From Peromyscus leucopus (Eukaryota > Chordata > Mammalia > Rodentia > Cricetidae): a stretch of DNA of 64,000 nucleotides. Of this stretch, positions 33,780-44,868 are shown one piece after another. A program made the position numbers and the translations under genes. The notes under the pieces were generated by a model that did not search any database, was not told the DNA's origin, and worked only from the letters and a program-made list of their open reading frames with translations. The stretch is taken from the NCBI RefSeq assembly GCF_004664715.2, contig NC_051071.1, forward strand, positions 8,931,410 through 8,995,409. Direction: 5' to 3'. Within the stretch, counting starts at the first letter, position 1; each line of letters opens with the position of its first letter.

Positions 33780-35309
33780 ATGATAATAGGCTTCCCAACA
33801 ATGTGTCAAGGATTGGTATCCTAACTGCATTCTTAACAAAGAAATTATTATTTTTCAAACCATCGTTTGTTGATTTATTTCCTGTGCTTTGTCTCCCTTC
33901 CTTACCTGAACAGTAGAGAACTGGCAGGGTTCTTGCCACAGCCCAAAGAGCCACGGGGTAATTCGTGGGGCAACAATAAAGTTATGTGCTAGTTTTTCTC
34001 ATTGAAAAGGACATGGAGAATTTGACTATTGATTTCAATTTTTCTCTGTCTGGGCAGGAGAGCTAGAATTTTATTAAATGCAGTCAATTTGTGGTGAAAT
34101 ATTCTTTTTATTTTCCAGGATAGATTGCTGATTTACTTTAGAATGGTGGGAAATGAGTCTGTACCTGCTGAGAGCTGGAGAGAAGCACTTGTTTGCTTTA
34201 TCGACTTGGTCCATTTTTTTTTTTTTTGATATGTTTTCTGTGTATTTTTTATTTAGCTATAAAACCTGTTTACAAAAGGTCCTTCCTGTTGTACTGCCTC
34301 AGCCTCCTGGAGAACAGTCCCCAAAAGAAAAGTTTGGAATTTATAAATAGCTCAGGCGCAGTCAGAGGAGCATTCATTGGTGGAAGCCTGCATCTCACAC
34401 GGGAATAGGCACAGTTTAACCCCTGAACTGTCTTGATTTGTTAGCTTCTCTTATAGTTTGGAAGTATGAATGAAAGAAAGTTTTAGTCTCCCAGGTAGGA
34501 CCTGCAGCTCATTGTTAAGTGAGAAGTGCGAAGGATCATGGGTACTGTGATTTATGCAAAAGATGTTAGCTTTCAAAAATAATCCTCTGGCCTGGACTTC
34601 TTTATTTTGTATCAGAGGATTAAAAATATCTTCTTTGAAAACAAAATTATGGTAATACTTCTTTGATGGAAAAAAATCTTTATTTATTTAAAGACGTATT
34701 TTTAAAGACCATTTGGTCACAAAAGAGAATACTTGATCTGTGATGCTAAGTGGGAAGTGAATTGTGCGTGCTCTTGGTAAAATGTGTGTGTGTGCTTATG
34801 TATGCAATGAACATATTTTGGAATGAAAAAGATGAATAATTTTTTTAGGAGTTGGGATGATAGGTGACATAAACAGTTGCATTGTTTATTTTATAACATG
34901 GTTTATAAGGAAAGGGCATTGGATATTTTTGTAACTGTGATGCATTTTGGGTACTTGAGACTAATTATGTTGCATTTTAGGGTATGTTAGAATTAAATCA
35001 TTTGACTGTTGGAGTTTTTCCAAGTGGTATATAATTCCATTGGAGATAACCATTCTCAATCTATGGAGAACATCAGAGTGAGATTTTTCTGTTGACTAGA
35101 AAGATACAAAACAAATTTTGCTGCAACATACATTGGGGATAGCATCGCTCCAATTTTTCGAAAATAAATTCAAGATCCACAACACTTTTGATTTCCTGGA
35201 TGACCAGGTAGAAGGATTGACAAGTTTTAAAGAACTCTTAAAAGTAGTGTAGGGACCTACACTAGACCTACAGTGTGTAAATTTTGTAGCAAACTTCTGA
35301 ATGCTAGCT
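33778..35309. other. Unique non-coding DNA, about 1.5 kb
   Basis: No gene or named repeat. A T run lies at 34213-34228. 34030-34140 and 34670-34760 are AT-rich, repeat-free and resemble conserved non-coding sequence in texture. Confidence 0.4.
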
Positions 35310-35363
<54 letters not shown>

Positions 35364-35402
35364 CGCGCGCGCACACTCACACACACACACACTCATACAC
35401 AC
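35310..35402. repeat. (GT)n(CG)n(CA)n alternating purine-pyrimidine tract
   Basis: About 22 GT units run to about 35355, then about 8 CG/GC units to about 35372, then interrupted CA units ('actcacacacacacac', 'actcatacacacag'). The two arms are largely complementary, so the tract is both a strong Z-DNA candidate and an imperfect palindrome. Frames through it (Cys-Val, Ala-Arg, His-Thr) are artefacts. Confidence 0.95.
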
Positions 35403-36755
35403 AGGAATTAAAAAGCACAAACATACATCTGCCCCTTTATCTTTTACAAGAGAACTGGCATGTTGTAAGTTAGTTCATATTCATAGGAGGTCAGTTAATT
35501 TTCTTCAGCTTTTAGTCATGCATAGAAGACAGCTAAAGATAGCAGATCTAAACCATTTCTTCTCCTGCCTGTGCCTAAAGGTACCGATGCTGGGCTTTGA
35601 GAATAAATTTGAATATTAGTAGAAGTAGGATTTCAAGGCCAGTGATGGAAGTTAAACAGGTCCTTTTGTTTTGAACAGGGGTGAGTGGGAAGGACTTTCC
35701 CTTTGAATAAAGATGGAAGCTAAAATACTTTTCTAGGACCCTTTCCAAATTTGATAATTTTGGCACTTAAAAAATTTCAGTATTCACATCATTCCAGCCA
35801 TCATCTTTCCTACACTGGCACATGGGTACCCCGTGCCCAGTGGCTTACAGATGCATTTGTCTGGGGCAAAGGCATTTGACAGGTTTTTACTGCAGTTGTT
35901 CCCTTTGTAGGCTTCCAGGAGTGCTATGAAGGCAGCCTGGGAGCATTTGCTGGTCAGAGGCAAAGGCAGCACTCACAGGTGAGGCTTGGGTGGCAGGTAG
36001 AAAGCAGTGGCTTTCGCATGCAGACCGTGAGCTTGTAATAAAAAGCTGTAACAATGTTTCCATTTTGGAATTGTTTTACAAAAGGAAAGAAGAAAGAAAA
36101 TTAAAGCTGTGATAGCCTTGGGTTCTCAGACCCATGCTTTTCCGTTTCCATCCCTTGGACTTCATCATAAGGTGCGATTTGTTCGTCTCCAGTCTGGCTC
36201 TTGTTTATATTCACATGTGCTTAGGTATTTCCTTATAGTGAGCAACCTTTTCTACATACTGAAAAATAAATGTACTTCCCTAGTTGTGCTGTGTTGTTAT
36301 TTTGGAAAATTACATGTTTTAATAAAGTGTTAACTATATTATTTTTTTTTCAATTTAATTTAATTTTCCCCAATACAGCTTGTGGTCAGTTTTATTTTCA
36401 GTTCATGCTCGCTTTTCTTTGTGGCCTCTTTCTTTTCCAGACAGAAGAGAGAAAAAATAGAGAAGTATCTGTGAAATGACTTTTGTTAATGACTCTGTGA
36501 CCTTGTAAGCTTTTCTTTCAGTGTCATGTTTAGATGTAAAGCTCCCACCCAGAGTCTGCAGCTCAAATTCCTAGGACCCCAGTCTTAATTGTAAAAGCTT
36601 TTGTATTTATTTACATTTTTCAGGAGAATTGTCTTGGATAGAAGTATATTGAACTTTCTTCCCCTAATATGCAAATTTAAATGAGAGATAGATGATTGAC
36701 TGAAGAGATGATGATTTTTCTGTCTCTCATTCAGATGTCTTGGCATTCTGCTGGC

Positions 36756-36759
<4 letters not shown>
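35403..36759. other. Unique non-coding DNA, about 1.35 kb
   Basis: No named repeat or gene. A perfect octamer ATGCAAAT lies at 36669-36676 in AT-rich sequence. T run at 36342-36349. Confidence 0.4.

Positions 36760-36804
<45 letters not shown>
36760..36804. repeat. (GT)n microsatellite, left of a tandem duplication
   Basis: About 22 GT units followed by 'gcgcacacag'. It lies about 30 bp left of a 67-bp tandem duplication, and a second GT tract lies just to its right. Confidence 0.96.
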
Positions 36805-36806
<2 letters not shown>

Positions 36807-36835
36807 ACACAGATCCATAGGCTTGTGCTATAAAT

Positions 36836-36968
36836 TTCCAGTCCCAGGTAGAAATGTGTAGGGTCAACTCCAGAAGAATGATGAACCTGGCAGTTAACAA
36901 ACTTCCAGTTCCAGGTAGAAATGGGTAGGGTCAACTCCAGAAGAATGATGAACCTGGCAGGTTAACAT
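36836..36968. repeat. Tandem duplication, 67-bp unit, two copies
   Basis: Copy 1 starts with 'ttccagtcccaggtagaaat' at 36836 and copy 2 with 'ttccagttccaggtagaaat' at 36903. Both continue through 'gggtcaactccagaagaatg' and 'atgaacctggcag'. Only a few differences separate them, so the duplication is fairly recent. It sits between two GT microsatellites, a setting that favours replication slippage. Confidence 0.92.
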
Positions 36969-36971
36969 AAG

Positions 36972-36974
<3 letters not shown>

Positions 36975-37012
<38 letters not shown>
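36975..37012. repeat. (GT)n microsatellite, right of the tandem duplication
   Basis: About 19 GT units, beginning directly after copy 2 of the 67-bp duplication. Confidence 0.96.
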
Positions 37013-37013
<1 letters not shown>

Positions 37014-38039
37014 GCCCCAACCAGATAGACCCTCAGTTAGCCTTCCAAGTACAGGTGCACAGTGATGAATACAGGACTAACACATGGCAATGACCTGTAC
37101 TTAAGCATTCCAGTGACGAAAAACTGAAAGCCTGGCCAGGGTCTGCATTTGTTGTCTCACAGTAGGTCTCTGACTTTATTTTGTGCTCCATGGAAAAGAG
37201 ACTCTGCATGTGTCATTTCAAGAAATACTTCTTCACATCCCCTTCAAAGCATTGTTGTGTAGTATTCCTGGGAACATTCCTACCTTCCACTGGGGGCGAT
37301 GGGAGGAAAGCAGTCCTCCACGGAGAAGTTAGCATAGCAAAGGTGACTTGGGACGGTGGTATAAAAGTGTTATTAAAATGCATTTCTTTCATGGTAAGCC
37401 ATATCTAATTTCAGAAATTGATTTTTATCAGCCAGAATCAGCAGGGTCTGTCTGCACTTTGCTGTCACACAGGCACATTCTCTTGAAGGCATTGCTCTCT
37501 CAAAGCTGGGAATTACACCTGAGTGTGTGAGTGACACTCCAAATCCCATCTGCTGATCTACCTTCAAACATCCCAGAGTCCTCCTTGCTTCCCATTTTTA
37601 CTGTTCAGGCCCTCCACAGAACATTATTGTCCCAGCAGACCTTTTATCCAAGGACTGTTGATCACAGTCCAAGAGCTGCCATCTCTTTGCATTCTGTGGA
37701 TGCATCATTATTCACAACATTTGGTGACCATAAAAACACATTAAAACTATTTCCTTGAGCAAAAATAATCAGCTCTCTGCTGTACATATCATTTGTATAC
37801 TCAAATTGTAAAATGTAAATTGATATATAAGAAAATGGCCCATTAACTTTTTCATTAATGACAATACTACATTCTGTGTACCGGCAGTAGGAGGATCCTG
37901 CCTTCACGTTAGCAACCTGAAGGGTAAATGGGTCCTCCTCCTTCTTCCTGTTTAATTTCATAAAAATGATGGATGTCGTCAAGCAGAGATTCTCTTCAGG
38001 ATCTTATTTGTCTTAAAATATGGAGCGTTTGATTCATTA

Positions 38040-38440
38040 CAAAGATGAAACCACCCTGGTATACAAGGTGGCTCCTATTTTTAAAGAAGAAGAAAAATAA
38101 TTATTTACTATTAGAATATGCCTGGAGGACAAGTCTGCAGCATGCCTAATATGTAATTGTTTTCAGATGTTTCTTATATTCCCAGTAGTTAATTATATGC
38201 TCCCATATTATATTGAAAGGTTGAAGAAAATCAGAAAATATTTTTACATGGATATTTTGTGTTAGATCACTGTCATGACGTGCAAATTCTCAGTTCTAAA
38301 ACACTGAATAAAACTTTTTATTTTGAGATATAGACACTTTTATTAAATTTTATTTTGATTCACTTTGATTACTTTTCTGTGAGAATTTAATGCATACTGT
38401 TTATATAAGTGAAGATTGAACTGATCACCTGTCTCTGTTC
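38040..38440. promoter_or_regulatory. Candidate conserved non-coding segment
   Basis: AT-rich, repeat-free, with words such as 'ataattatttactattagaa', 'ccagtagttaattatatgct', 'tgtcatgacgtgcaaattct' (containing a TGACG CRE-like half-site) and 'gaatttaatgcatactg'. The call rests on texture and its place inside the transposon-free block. Confidence 0.35.
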
Positions 38441-38859
38441 AGGTATTAATAGCAGCCTTGTTCTCGCAAGGCACAGGATTTGACTCCTATAGTGCCTAAA
38501 AGGACAGTTGTCAGGTTGTAGCATTTGATTAAAACATAGATTAATACTTTGTCCATCACAGATACATCATGCACTAAGAGATAAAGAATATCTGATATTA
38601 ACTGAGAAATAAAATCTGCCTTCAGTAAATTGCATAGAAAAATTACACAGTACATTTAAATTACCATTTGCTTAGCAACATGCCCTTGTAGTCATTCCAG
38701 TGGGGCTATAAAATGATCGATTTACTTTAATTTTCTACTGAATCCTAAAAAAAAAAATGGCTATCAGTAACCTATCCCTTCATCATACCATGCTGATCCA
38801 CTCTGTGTATTAAATTTACTGGCAAGAAGCAAGACGTTAACAAAAAGTAACAGATAATG

Positions 38860-39200
38860 TGAACATTTCATGCATAATCTGTAATATGAGATATGTATTA
38901 ATAGGGAAATTATGATGCATTCAATTATTCTGAAATGCCTTCCAGAGATGTTTTGATTTGGCTGCGCTCGGATAGTAGCAGCGCAGCAGGGAGCATCTCA
39001 AGTGATGAATAACCTAATCTCCTAATCTCAAAATGGGCACTATTCACAGCTAGCCTGGGAGAGGCCAGTGGGAGAAAGCGCACTTTGCAGGCATGGCCAC
39101 TAAGATGAATCCAGCAAAAAATAACGATCTCACAATAACATCAACAACAACATAGCCAACGGTCCTGCCTGCCACCTTGCCACCCAGCTTTTTCAAAATT
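38860..39200. promoter_or_regulatory. Candidate conserved segment with an 8-bp hairpin
   Basis: It contains an inverted repeat, gctgcgct at 38961-38968 and agcgcagc at 38980-38987, with an 11-nt loop, and several retained CpGs in AT-rich surroundings. Neighbouring words 'gatgcattcaattattctga' and 'gatgaataacctaatctcct' are typical of conserved non-coding DNA. No RNA family is recognised for the hairpin. Confidence 0.35.
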
Positions 39201-39529
39201 AAGAAACGAAATGCACATTTCTAATGAATGTTCTTTTATCCCTTGTGGTTGCACAAGTCTATATTCTGAGTGGCACCTCTCCACTCTCCACTGCAAAACT
39301 TAGAAGACAAAAGGCTATAAAAATGATGGCACTCACATTAGGGCTATTAGAATTTGGGTGTTTATGAGACATTGTGCATGCACAAGAACGCTTACTCATT
39401 TGCCATGTCTCGTGCACACCTGGGAGGATCTTTTCCACACATACGTTTGTTCTCTCTCTTTTTTTCTTTCCTTAATTTCTAAAGAAAGCCCATCACAAGA
39501 AACTGTTCATTTTCTATCGTAAGCCCCAG

Positions 39530-40110
39530 GTTCCATAGGCTTCCTGGGTGTAATTAAGCGGCTGCGTTTACTTCCTCGTGTGGGGAACAATGGTCTGGCT
39601 CCTTGGAGAGGTCAAGCGGCATTTATTTTATTGTATACAGAGTCGGTGCAATGAAGGAGGTGTCATGATAGTAGATGGACATTCCTTTGCCATTTCCATG
39701 CACGCACACACACACCCTCCCAGTTTCTGGGGCTAGATTGTATATTATTTTTTACTCTCTGATTTACTTCTTTCTTGGGATCAATGCCACAAAACTATTA
39801 GGTAATACCCTGCTGCAAGGAAAATAAGTCCCGAGAAAAATATGCTATGCATGTGTGCCTTCCCCCACCCTCAAATTACTTGATTGCAGCAGGCTCACTT
39901 TTTGATTAATGCAATTTTGCATAAGGTAATATTACACGAGTGTATTACTTTTCAGTAATTATTCAGTGGAGTTAATATGGCAGACTTCTTGAAGAAAAAT
40001 TAGAACCATGGCATCTCATTTCTCTAAATCCCCAGCACTGTTCAGTGGGGTAACAATAATAATTATGTATAAATAAATAAATTTCTTTTATCAATGTTCA
40101 CTTGGGTTGA
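39530..40110. promoter_or_regulatory. Candidate conserved enhancer segment
   Basis: Repeat-free. It has 'gtgtaattaagcggctgcgt' (TAATTA core plus CpGs), 'gaacaatggtctgg' (a SOX-type ACAATGG word), and 'tttgattaatgcaattttgc' followed by 'ataaggtaat' (TAAT and POU-type half-sites, 39901-39930). A dense mix of SOX-, POU- and homeodomain-type words is typical of neural or mesodermal enhancers, but this is inference. Confidence 0.38.
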
Positions 40111-40139
40111 AAACAACGGGCAGCTCCATCCCCAACCAG

Positions 40140-40500
40140 AGCACTGGTGGCTGTACTTTTTAATTAGCAGTGTTCCGAGGGGCAGAGACGCTTTCGCGTG
40201 CAGTTTTGTTATGCCGCAGTTTGGGAGAGTGACACAGTGATTTTTATAACAAGGATCTTTGCAGTTTAATCATCATGTGAAATTCTGTGTGCTCACTGGC
40301 GTTCTCTTTCCCTGGCACCTTTGGGTTTGAGCCTAAGACTAAGGAGCAAATGTGGGAGTCTCCCTCTCCTAAAGCAGTCTGCTGTCCTTTAGGTCTGGTT
40401 TCATGTGAGCATCATTTTCAAGCCGGCAAGACGTTGTTCTGTTTAACTAGCCCTTGCTCACAGAGGTCCCACGCCTGCTATTACATTTCCTCGCCGTGAT
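40140..40500. other. Unique segment with retained CpGs and a 70-codon frame
   Basis: 40160-40215 keeps several CpGs ('gttccgaggggcagagacgc', 'tttcgcgtgcagttttg'). A plus frame of 70 codons (40287-40499) has no signature. Possibly part of the conserved block. Confidence 0.35.
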
Positions 40501-40599
40501 ACATGCTTCACAGTGCATTTTTCTCGCTAATCATGCTTTAGCAAACAAGGAAGGAGAGGGCCCCCGTTTTATGAAACTTTCTGATGAGTGATGTTCAGT

Positions 40600-41175
40600 T
40601 TATTTCAGTCTTTAGTGTACTAGAATGTACAATTGCTCTGAAGATAAATAAAAGATTCAGCCGAGTGCCACTGGAGAGCAGCGCAGCATGTCTCTGGCAT
40701 GGCTTGAGACTTATCTGATTTGGATTTGTATACCTCATGGGGAATGGCAAAATATTGGAACAGACGGCTTGATATTTCCGAAGAATATAGTGGGCTTTAT
40801 TAGCACCAGTTTCGCTCCCTGACTGACGGCTTTTTCAAATTTTTTATCTTATTAATCCGTGCTACTGTATGTAAATGTTATTCCTCTCTGCATAAGGGAG
40901 GCAACCAGCGATTTGTAATAAATGCTTATGAGTGCCTGAGGCTGCACTTAAACTTTAAAACATCTATTATTAAGTTGCAAAAAAACACTGTAATGGCCAA
41001 TAGTGACCTCATAGGAATTTTAAACTGTGGTCTGCTCTTCTGCATTAAAAACAAAAAAAAAAATTGCCTCAAGTTAGAATTATGAGCAATGCTATTTTAA
41101 CAGCTGCATTTTGATTATTAAAGTGTGTTTTACAACTGAATTACAATGCTTTTATGGACTCTAGGTATAAGATTT
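40600..41175. promoter_or_regulatory. Candidate conserved enhancer, strongest in the block
   Basis: 575 bp without repeats. Motif-like words include 'gacttatctgatttggattt' (GATA-type TTATCT), 'cttattaatccgtgctactg' with a bicoid-type TAATCC at 40853-40858, 'ctgtatgtaaatgttattcc' (octamer-like), 'tgtaataaatgcttatgagt' and 'ttttgattattaaagtgtg'. CpGs survive ('gtttcgctccctgactgacg'). The texture is that of deeply conserved vertebrate enhancers; alignment is needed to test it. Confidence 0.42.
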
Positions 41176-41989
41176 AGAAAGGTCATTAAACATAGTCGGG
41201 TTTTGTCACAGTGGGTGTCATTGTATACAATGGACACTACACAATCCATTTTATGTCACCACACTTAGGATTCCAAATAGGATGCAGGACCATTTTAGCT
41301 TGTTTAACCATGTAGATGACTACAGACCTCTCAAAGACTGACAGTTTGCAGTTGGAGATGACTACTTTCATTATTATTTTATTAATTTGACAAGAAGCCC
41401 TACAGATTTTCTGTGTATCACTGATCCATTTGTCCCAGAAATAATTAAAAATGCCAGCCTGGAGCAACAGACAACAGATACACTTCTGGCAAATTAATGT
41501 TCAAAAATACATTGCTTGTACTGTAGCCAACTCTTTAGTCCTGTGACACATCCACATTTTATCCCTCTGATCAGATGTGGGCTCATTGACAATAGATATT
41601 GACCTCAAGTGTAGATCTTCCAAATGCAAGACCTTTATGCTCATTGATCCATTATGCCATGTACTGGGTACTGTATGTAATGTTTACATCTCTGGATACA
41701 GAAATCCAGGGTGGGATTGCAGAGATTTCTCAGGACTGCCACACGTAGCTCAGCAAGGCAGTGAACATAAACTTCAGTTTGCCTTGCCTGGGCAGTGCAG
41801 TTAAGCTGCACCTCTGTCAATCTTTAATATTCTTTTCATTAATTTGGCATCATTTTATGCCTATGTTGAACTGGAGTCTGTGCCATTGGTGGCTCTAGTT
41901 TCTAGGTGCCTGATTGTTGATGAGGACATGGGGATGGAGGTGTGATAAGGAGTACAGATTTCTCCAAATATTTGACAAAATGTCACAAA

Positions 41990-43060
41990 GGATTGTATTT
42001 GCATGTAGTAGCCTGGTTAGGACACAGTGATTAGTGTGCAGTGCGTTGCAGGCTCTGCGTATCTGGCTCAGACGGTCCAGGTCTTCTGCATAGCTTTGAA
42101 TATCGTGTATGTGCTTTGAACGTATCTGTGACGAGCAAAGCTGTCATTCTGTTGAAAATGTAGCTGCAGAAGTGACAATACCAGTTTATTTATTTTTTTA
42201 AGAGGACATCTCCTAAATAATTATTATCATGCTAATAACATTTGTATTCTTTTGTGTATAATTAAGATCTGCCTGTCTAAGCATGAAATAGGGTTGAAAT
42301 CGTGAATGAGGAGGGTATCCTTAACCTATTTAGTAAATCAGTTTTAATTTGGCTTTCTTTAGGTTGAATCATAACAATAGACTGTTGTATACAAAAATCC
42401 ACAATTTCTGCTTGTAAACAGTCCCAGAAATATTTAATACTTATCAATACTTCCTATGAAATTAAAGAAGCCCCCCTTGTGAACACTGTGTTGAATTAAA
42501 AAAATCAACAATTACAGATATCTCTTGTTTTTTAAAGTCAGCATTAACTCTTTGTTTCTCAGAGTGCCAAAGGCTGCAGCTGATTTGATCCTGACCTCTT
42601 GAGCTTTGGCATGGAATTCTTTTCTTTTCCTTTTATTTAAGAAAAATTAGTTTCATATTCATATTCCACCTATGTCCAAGAGAATTTGAGGCAGCAAACA
42701 GGCTAAAGCACACGGAAAAACAAGCCCTTTCAGTTTGAAGCAGAGCAGGTTATGTAATTTAAGAGCACAAACTGGTTTGGAATATGCCGTGCTGTTTTGT
42801 TCCCTTAAAAATAGAAATATCTGTTATTGGTGCTGTTTTTTTTTTTTCTTCCTTCTGTAATTTCATGGTTAATACGTAGGCAGGCGATTATGCTAAAAGA
42901 AATTATCTTTGATGTTTGGCAAGAGGTATTCTTTATTTTCAAGGTACTCATTGCTTCTTTAACCTAGCCCATCTCGCCCTCACCCTGGCTGTAACCATTT
43001 GCATGCTATGATTTATAAGGTGATTGGAAAACACCTCCATTATCAATTATGAGAGAGCAC
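41990..43060. promoter_or_regulatory. Candidate conserved segments with two octamer sites
   Basis: ATTTGCAT (inverse POU octamer) occurs at 41997-42004 and 42997-43004. Between them are repeat-free AT-rich stretches with 'aaataattattatcatgcta', 'gtataattaagatctgcc' and 'caaaaaaatcaacaattac'-type words. A T run lies at 42837-42848. Inference only; parts are probably neutral. Confidence 0.33.
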
Positions 43061-43850
43061 AGGCTGCTCAGGAAGCCATCAAGCAGCATCCTTGGCAAGA
43101 GGCCCCTCTGAGGGGGTGGGGCGGGAGAAGGGAAGGAGAGGCAAGGCAACAGGAGGAAGTGGGAGTAGAGTCCTCCCGGATGCCTGTGCTTTCCTTTCCC
43201 TGCTGAGCTCACTGGCCCACCTCCCCACAGCTTTCCCGGTGTTGTGCACTCAGGCAGGTCCCTGCCATTTGATTTGTTCCGTCCATATTTGTCCATATTT
43301 GTGGTGCTCACACTGTTTTTCTACGAATCTGTATTTGTTTGTCAGTTGTCAGCAAATATGCTCTGCGTATCTGTGCATTGTGTGCACTGTGCTGGGGGCC
43401 TGGCATTGCATAACCCCCTGGGCAGAATAGAAAGCAAGCCAAGGAAGAACCTGCTCTCAACTATGACCTTGAGCAAAGCAAATTCACCTTAAAGTATCAA
43501 TTAAAAAATAAATATGAAAACATAAAATAAATGTCAGGTAAATGAAATCATGTTCATGAAATTGTTGCCTCCATGGTGTCTGGCATGTCATAATTTACTT
43601 AATAAATGATACTCTATAATAATTAATTGTTGTGGATGATGATGATAATGATGAACACAGGTGTCAAGCAGGACTTTAGCAGTGCCCAGGGACAGGTTAG
43701 ACCTGAATAAGTTTCTCTACTGCTTAGGAAACATTCAGCATTTGACTAGGTTGCCTGCTGTCTACTGTGGCAGCAGCCTCCTGGTAAGACCTCCTCTAGA
43801 GTTGTCCAGCCTCCTACTCTCCCTAACTGTGCTTCTTTCTCTGTTTCATA

Positions 43851-43985
43851 TTTTAATTCTCTGCCTAATTTGCTGTTAACTATTGTTTTCCTGCTTCCCC
43901 CTCGCTAGAATGTAAGCATCCTGTAGGCAGAGCTCTGTGATTTCCTTCCTGATAAATCCCAAGCTCATTAAGACTGTGGGGCACC
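43851..43985 (+). mobile_element. Possible L2 3'-end fragment
   Basis: It reads 'gctagaatgtaagcatcctg', 'taggcagagctctgtgattt' and 'ataaatcccaagctcattaa', in the order of the L2 3' end that tells of 'aatgtaagctcc...gggcaggg'. Short and diverged. Confidence 0.42.
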
Positions 43986-44366
43986 AAGCTTGACTATCTA
44001 GTTAATGCATACATTTGATCTTTGACTGGATGGCTCCCGGCATGTCTGACTTGCCAGTCCTGCCCTTATCTCTGATCTTCTGACATAAGTGTGCCCCCAT
44101 TAGGAAAGGAGGATTGCCAGAGACAGCTGGTGGTCTGCAGAAGCTGCTGCAACATGTGGAAAACCCTGTTAGGGCCTCTGCTGTCTGTACACTGAGTCCA
44201 GTTCTCTGAGAAACTGGCTTCCCTGAGAAGGTCTCAGGGATGCACAGTGGCCAAGAGAGGAGCCTTCTGTCAGATTAACCAGGGTGTGAACCCTTCACTG
44301 ATCTCCAGGCAGACTGTCAGTCCATCACATTTTAGTTTGCAGAACTGAGGTCCTGAAGCTATTATA
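43986..44366. other. Unique non-coding DNA
   Basis: About 380 bp without recognised gene or repeat. Confidence 0.4.
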
Positions 44367-44416
44367 TTAATATGATATGATATGATATGATATGATATGA
44401 TATGATATGATATGAT
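44367..44416. repeat. (ATATG)n pentanucleotide microsatellite
   Basis: About ten tandem copies of the five-base unit 'atatg' ('tatga'), nearly perfect. Pentanucleotide tracts are much rarer here than di- and tetranucleotides. Confidence 0.95.
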
Positions 44417-44694
44417 AATTGTGAGGAATTTGATGAAATGCTGTCTGAACCCTGCACAGTGCTAGACAAACCAGTGCTATCCAGTGAATCAGTACCTCTA
44501 ACTCTTGTTATTGGCTTATGGCTATTGTTATTTATCTTGAAAATAATGTGTTATGATATATAAAATATTATCTGAAAATTCTGTGATCTGTTACACAATG
44601 AGTTATCACCTCTTTTGCCCTTCATTTACCTAATCATTCCTTTAGTTTAGTCTCCTCATTCCCTCTGGTATTTAATTCTTTAAAAGTTTAGTTT

Positions 44695-44868
44695 ATCATT
44701 ATTTTCCGTGCAGGTGTTTATGATATGCGATGTCCATATGCAATAGTGAGTGTGTGGGGACAACTCTTCAGAGTCAGCTCTCTCTTTCCACCTATCTGTG
44801 GGTCCTGAGATTAAACTCAGGTGCTCAGGCTTGTGCAGCAAGCAAGCTCTTTACTCATATTTAAATAC
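44695..44868 (-). mobile_element. B2/B3-type or B4-type SINE
   Basis: The plus strand carries 'gtgtggggacaactcttcag', 'agtcagctctctctttccac', 'gtgggtcctgagattaaact' and 'caggcttgtgcagcaagcaa', the complement of a tRNA-headed rodent SINE. The tRNA-like head near 44860 is cut short. Confidence 0.65.

Larger units (their letters stand above)
37013..43850. other. Transposon-free block of about 6.8 kb, no gene
   Basis: I recognise no SINE, LINE, LTR or DNA transposon and no long microsatellite in this interval, although elements occur every 1-3 kb in most of the window. Open frames are short (up to 112 codons) and overlap on opposite strands. The block is AT-rich with many repeat-free segments of homeodomain/POU-type motifs; separate entries give the strongest. 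Such transposon-poor blocks are known around developmental regulators. Absence of faint old repeats cannot be excluded by eye. Confidence 0.5.

Noticed and set aside
36836..36968. Two spaced repeats considered as a CRISPR-like array
   Set aside because: Only two directly abutting copies without spacers, in a mammalian genome; it is a tandem duplication.
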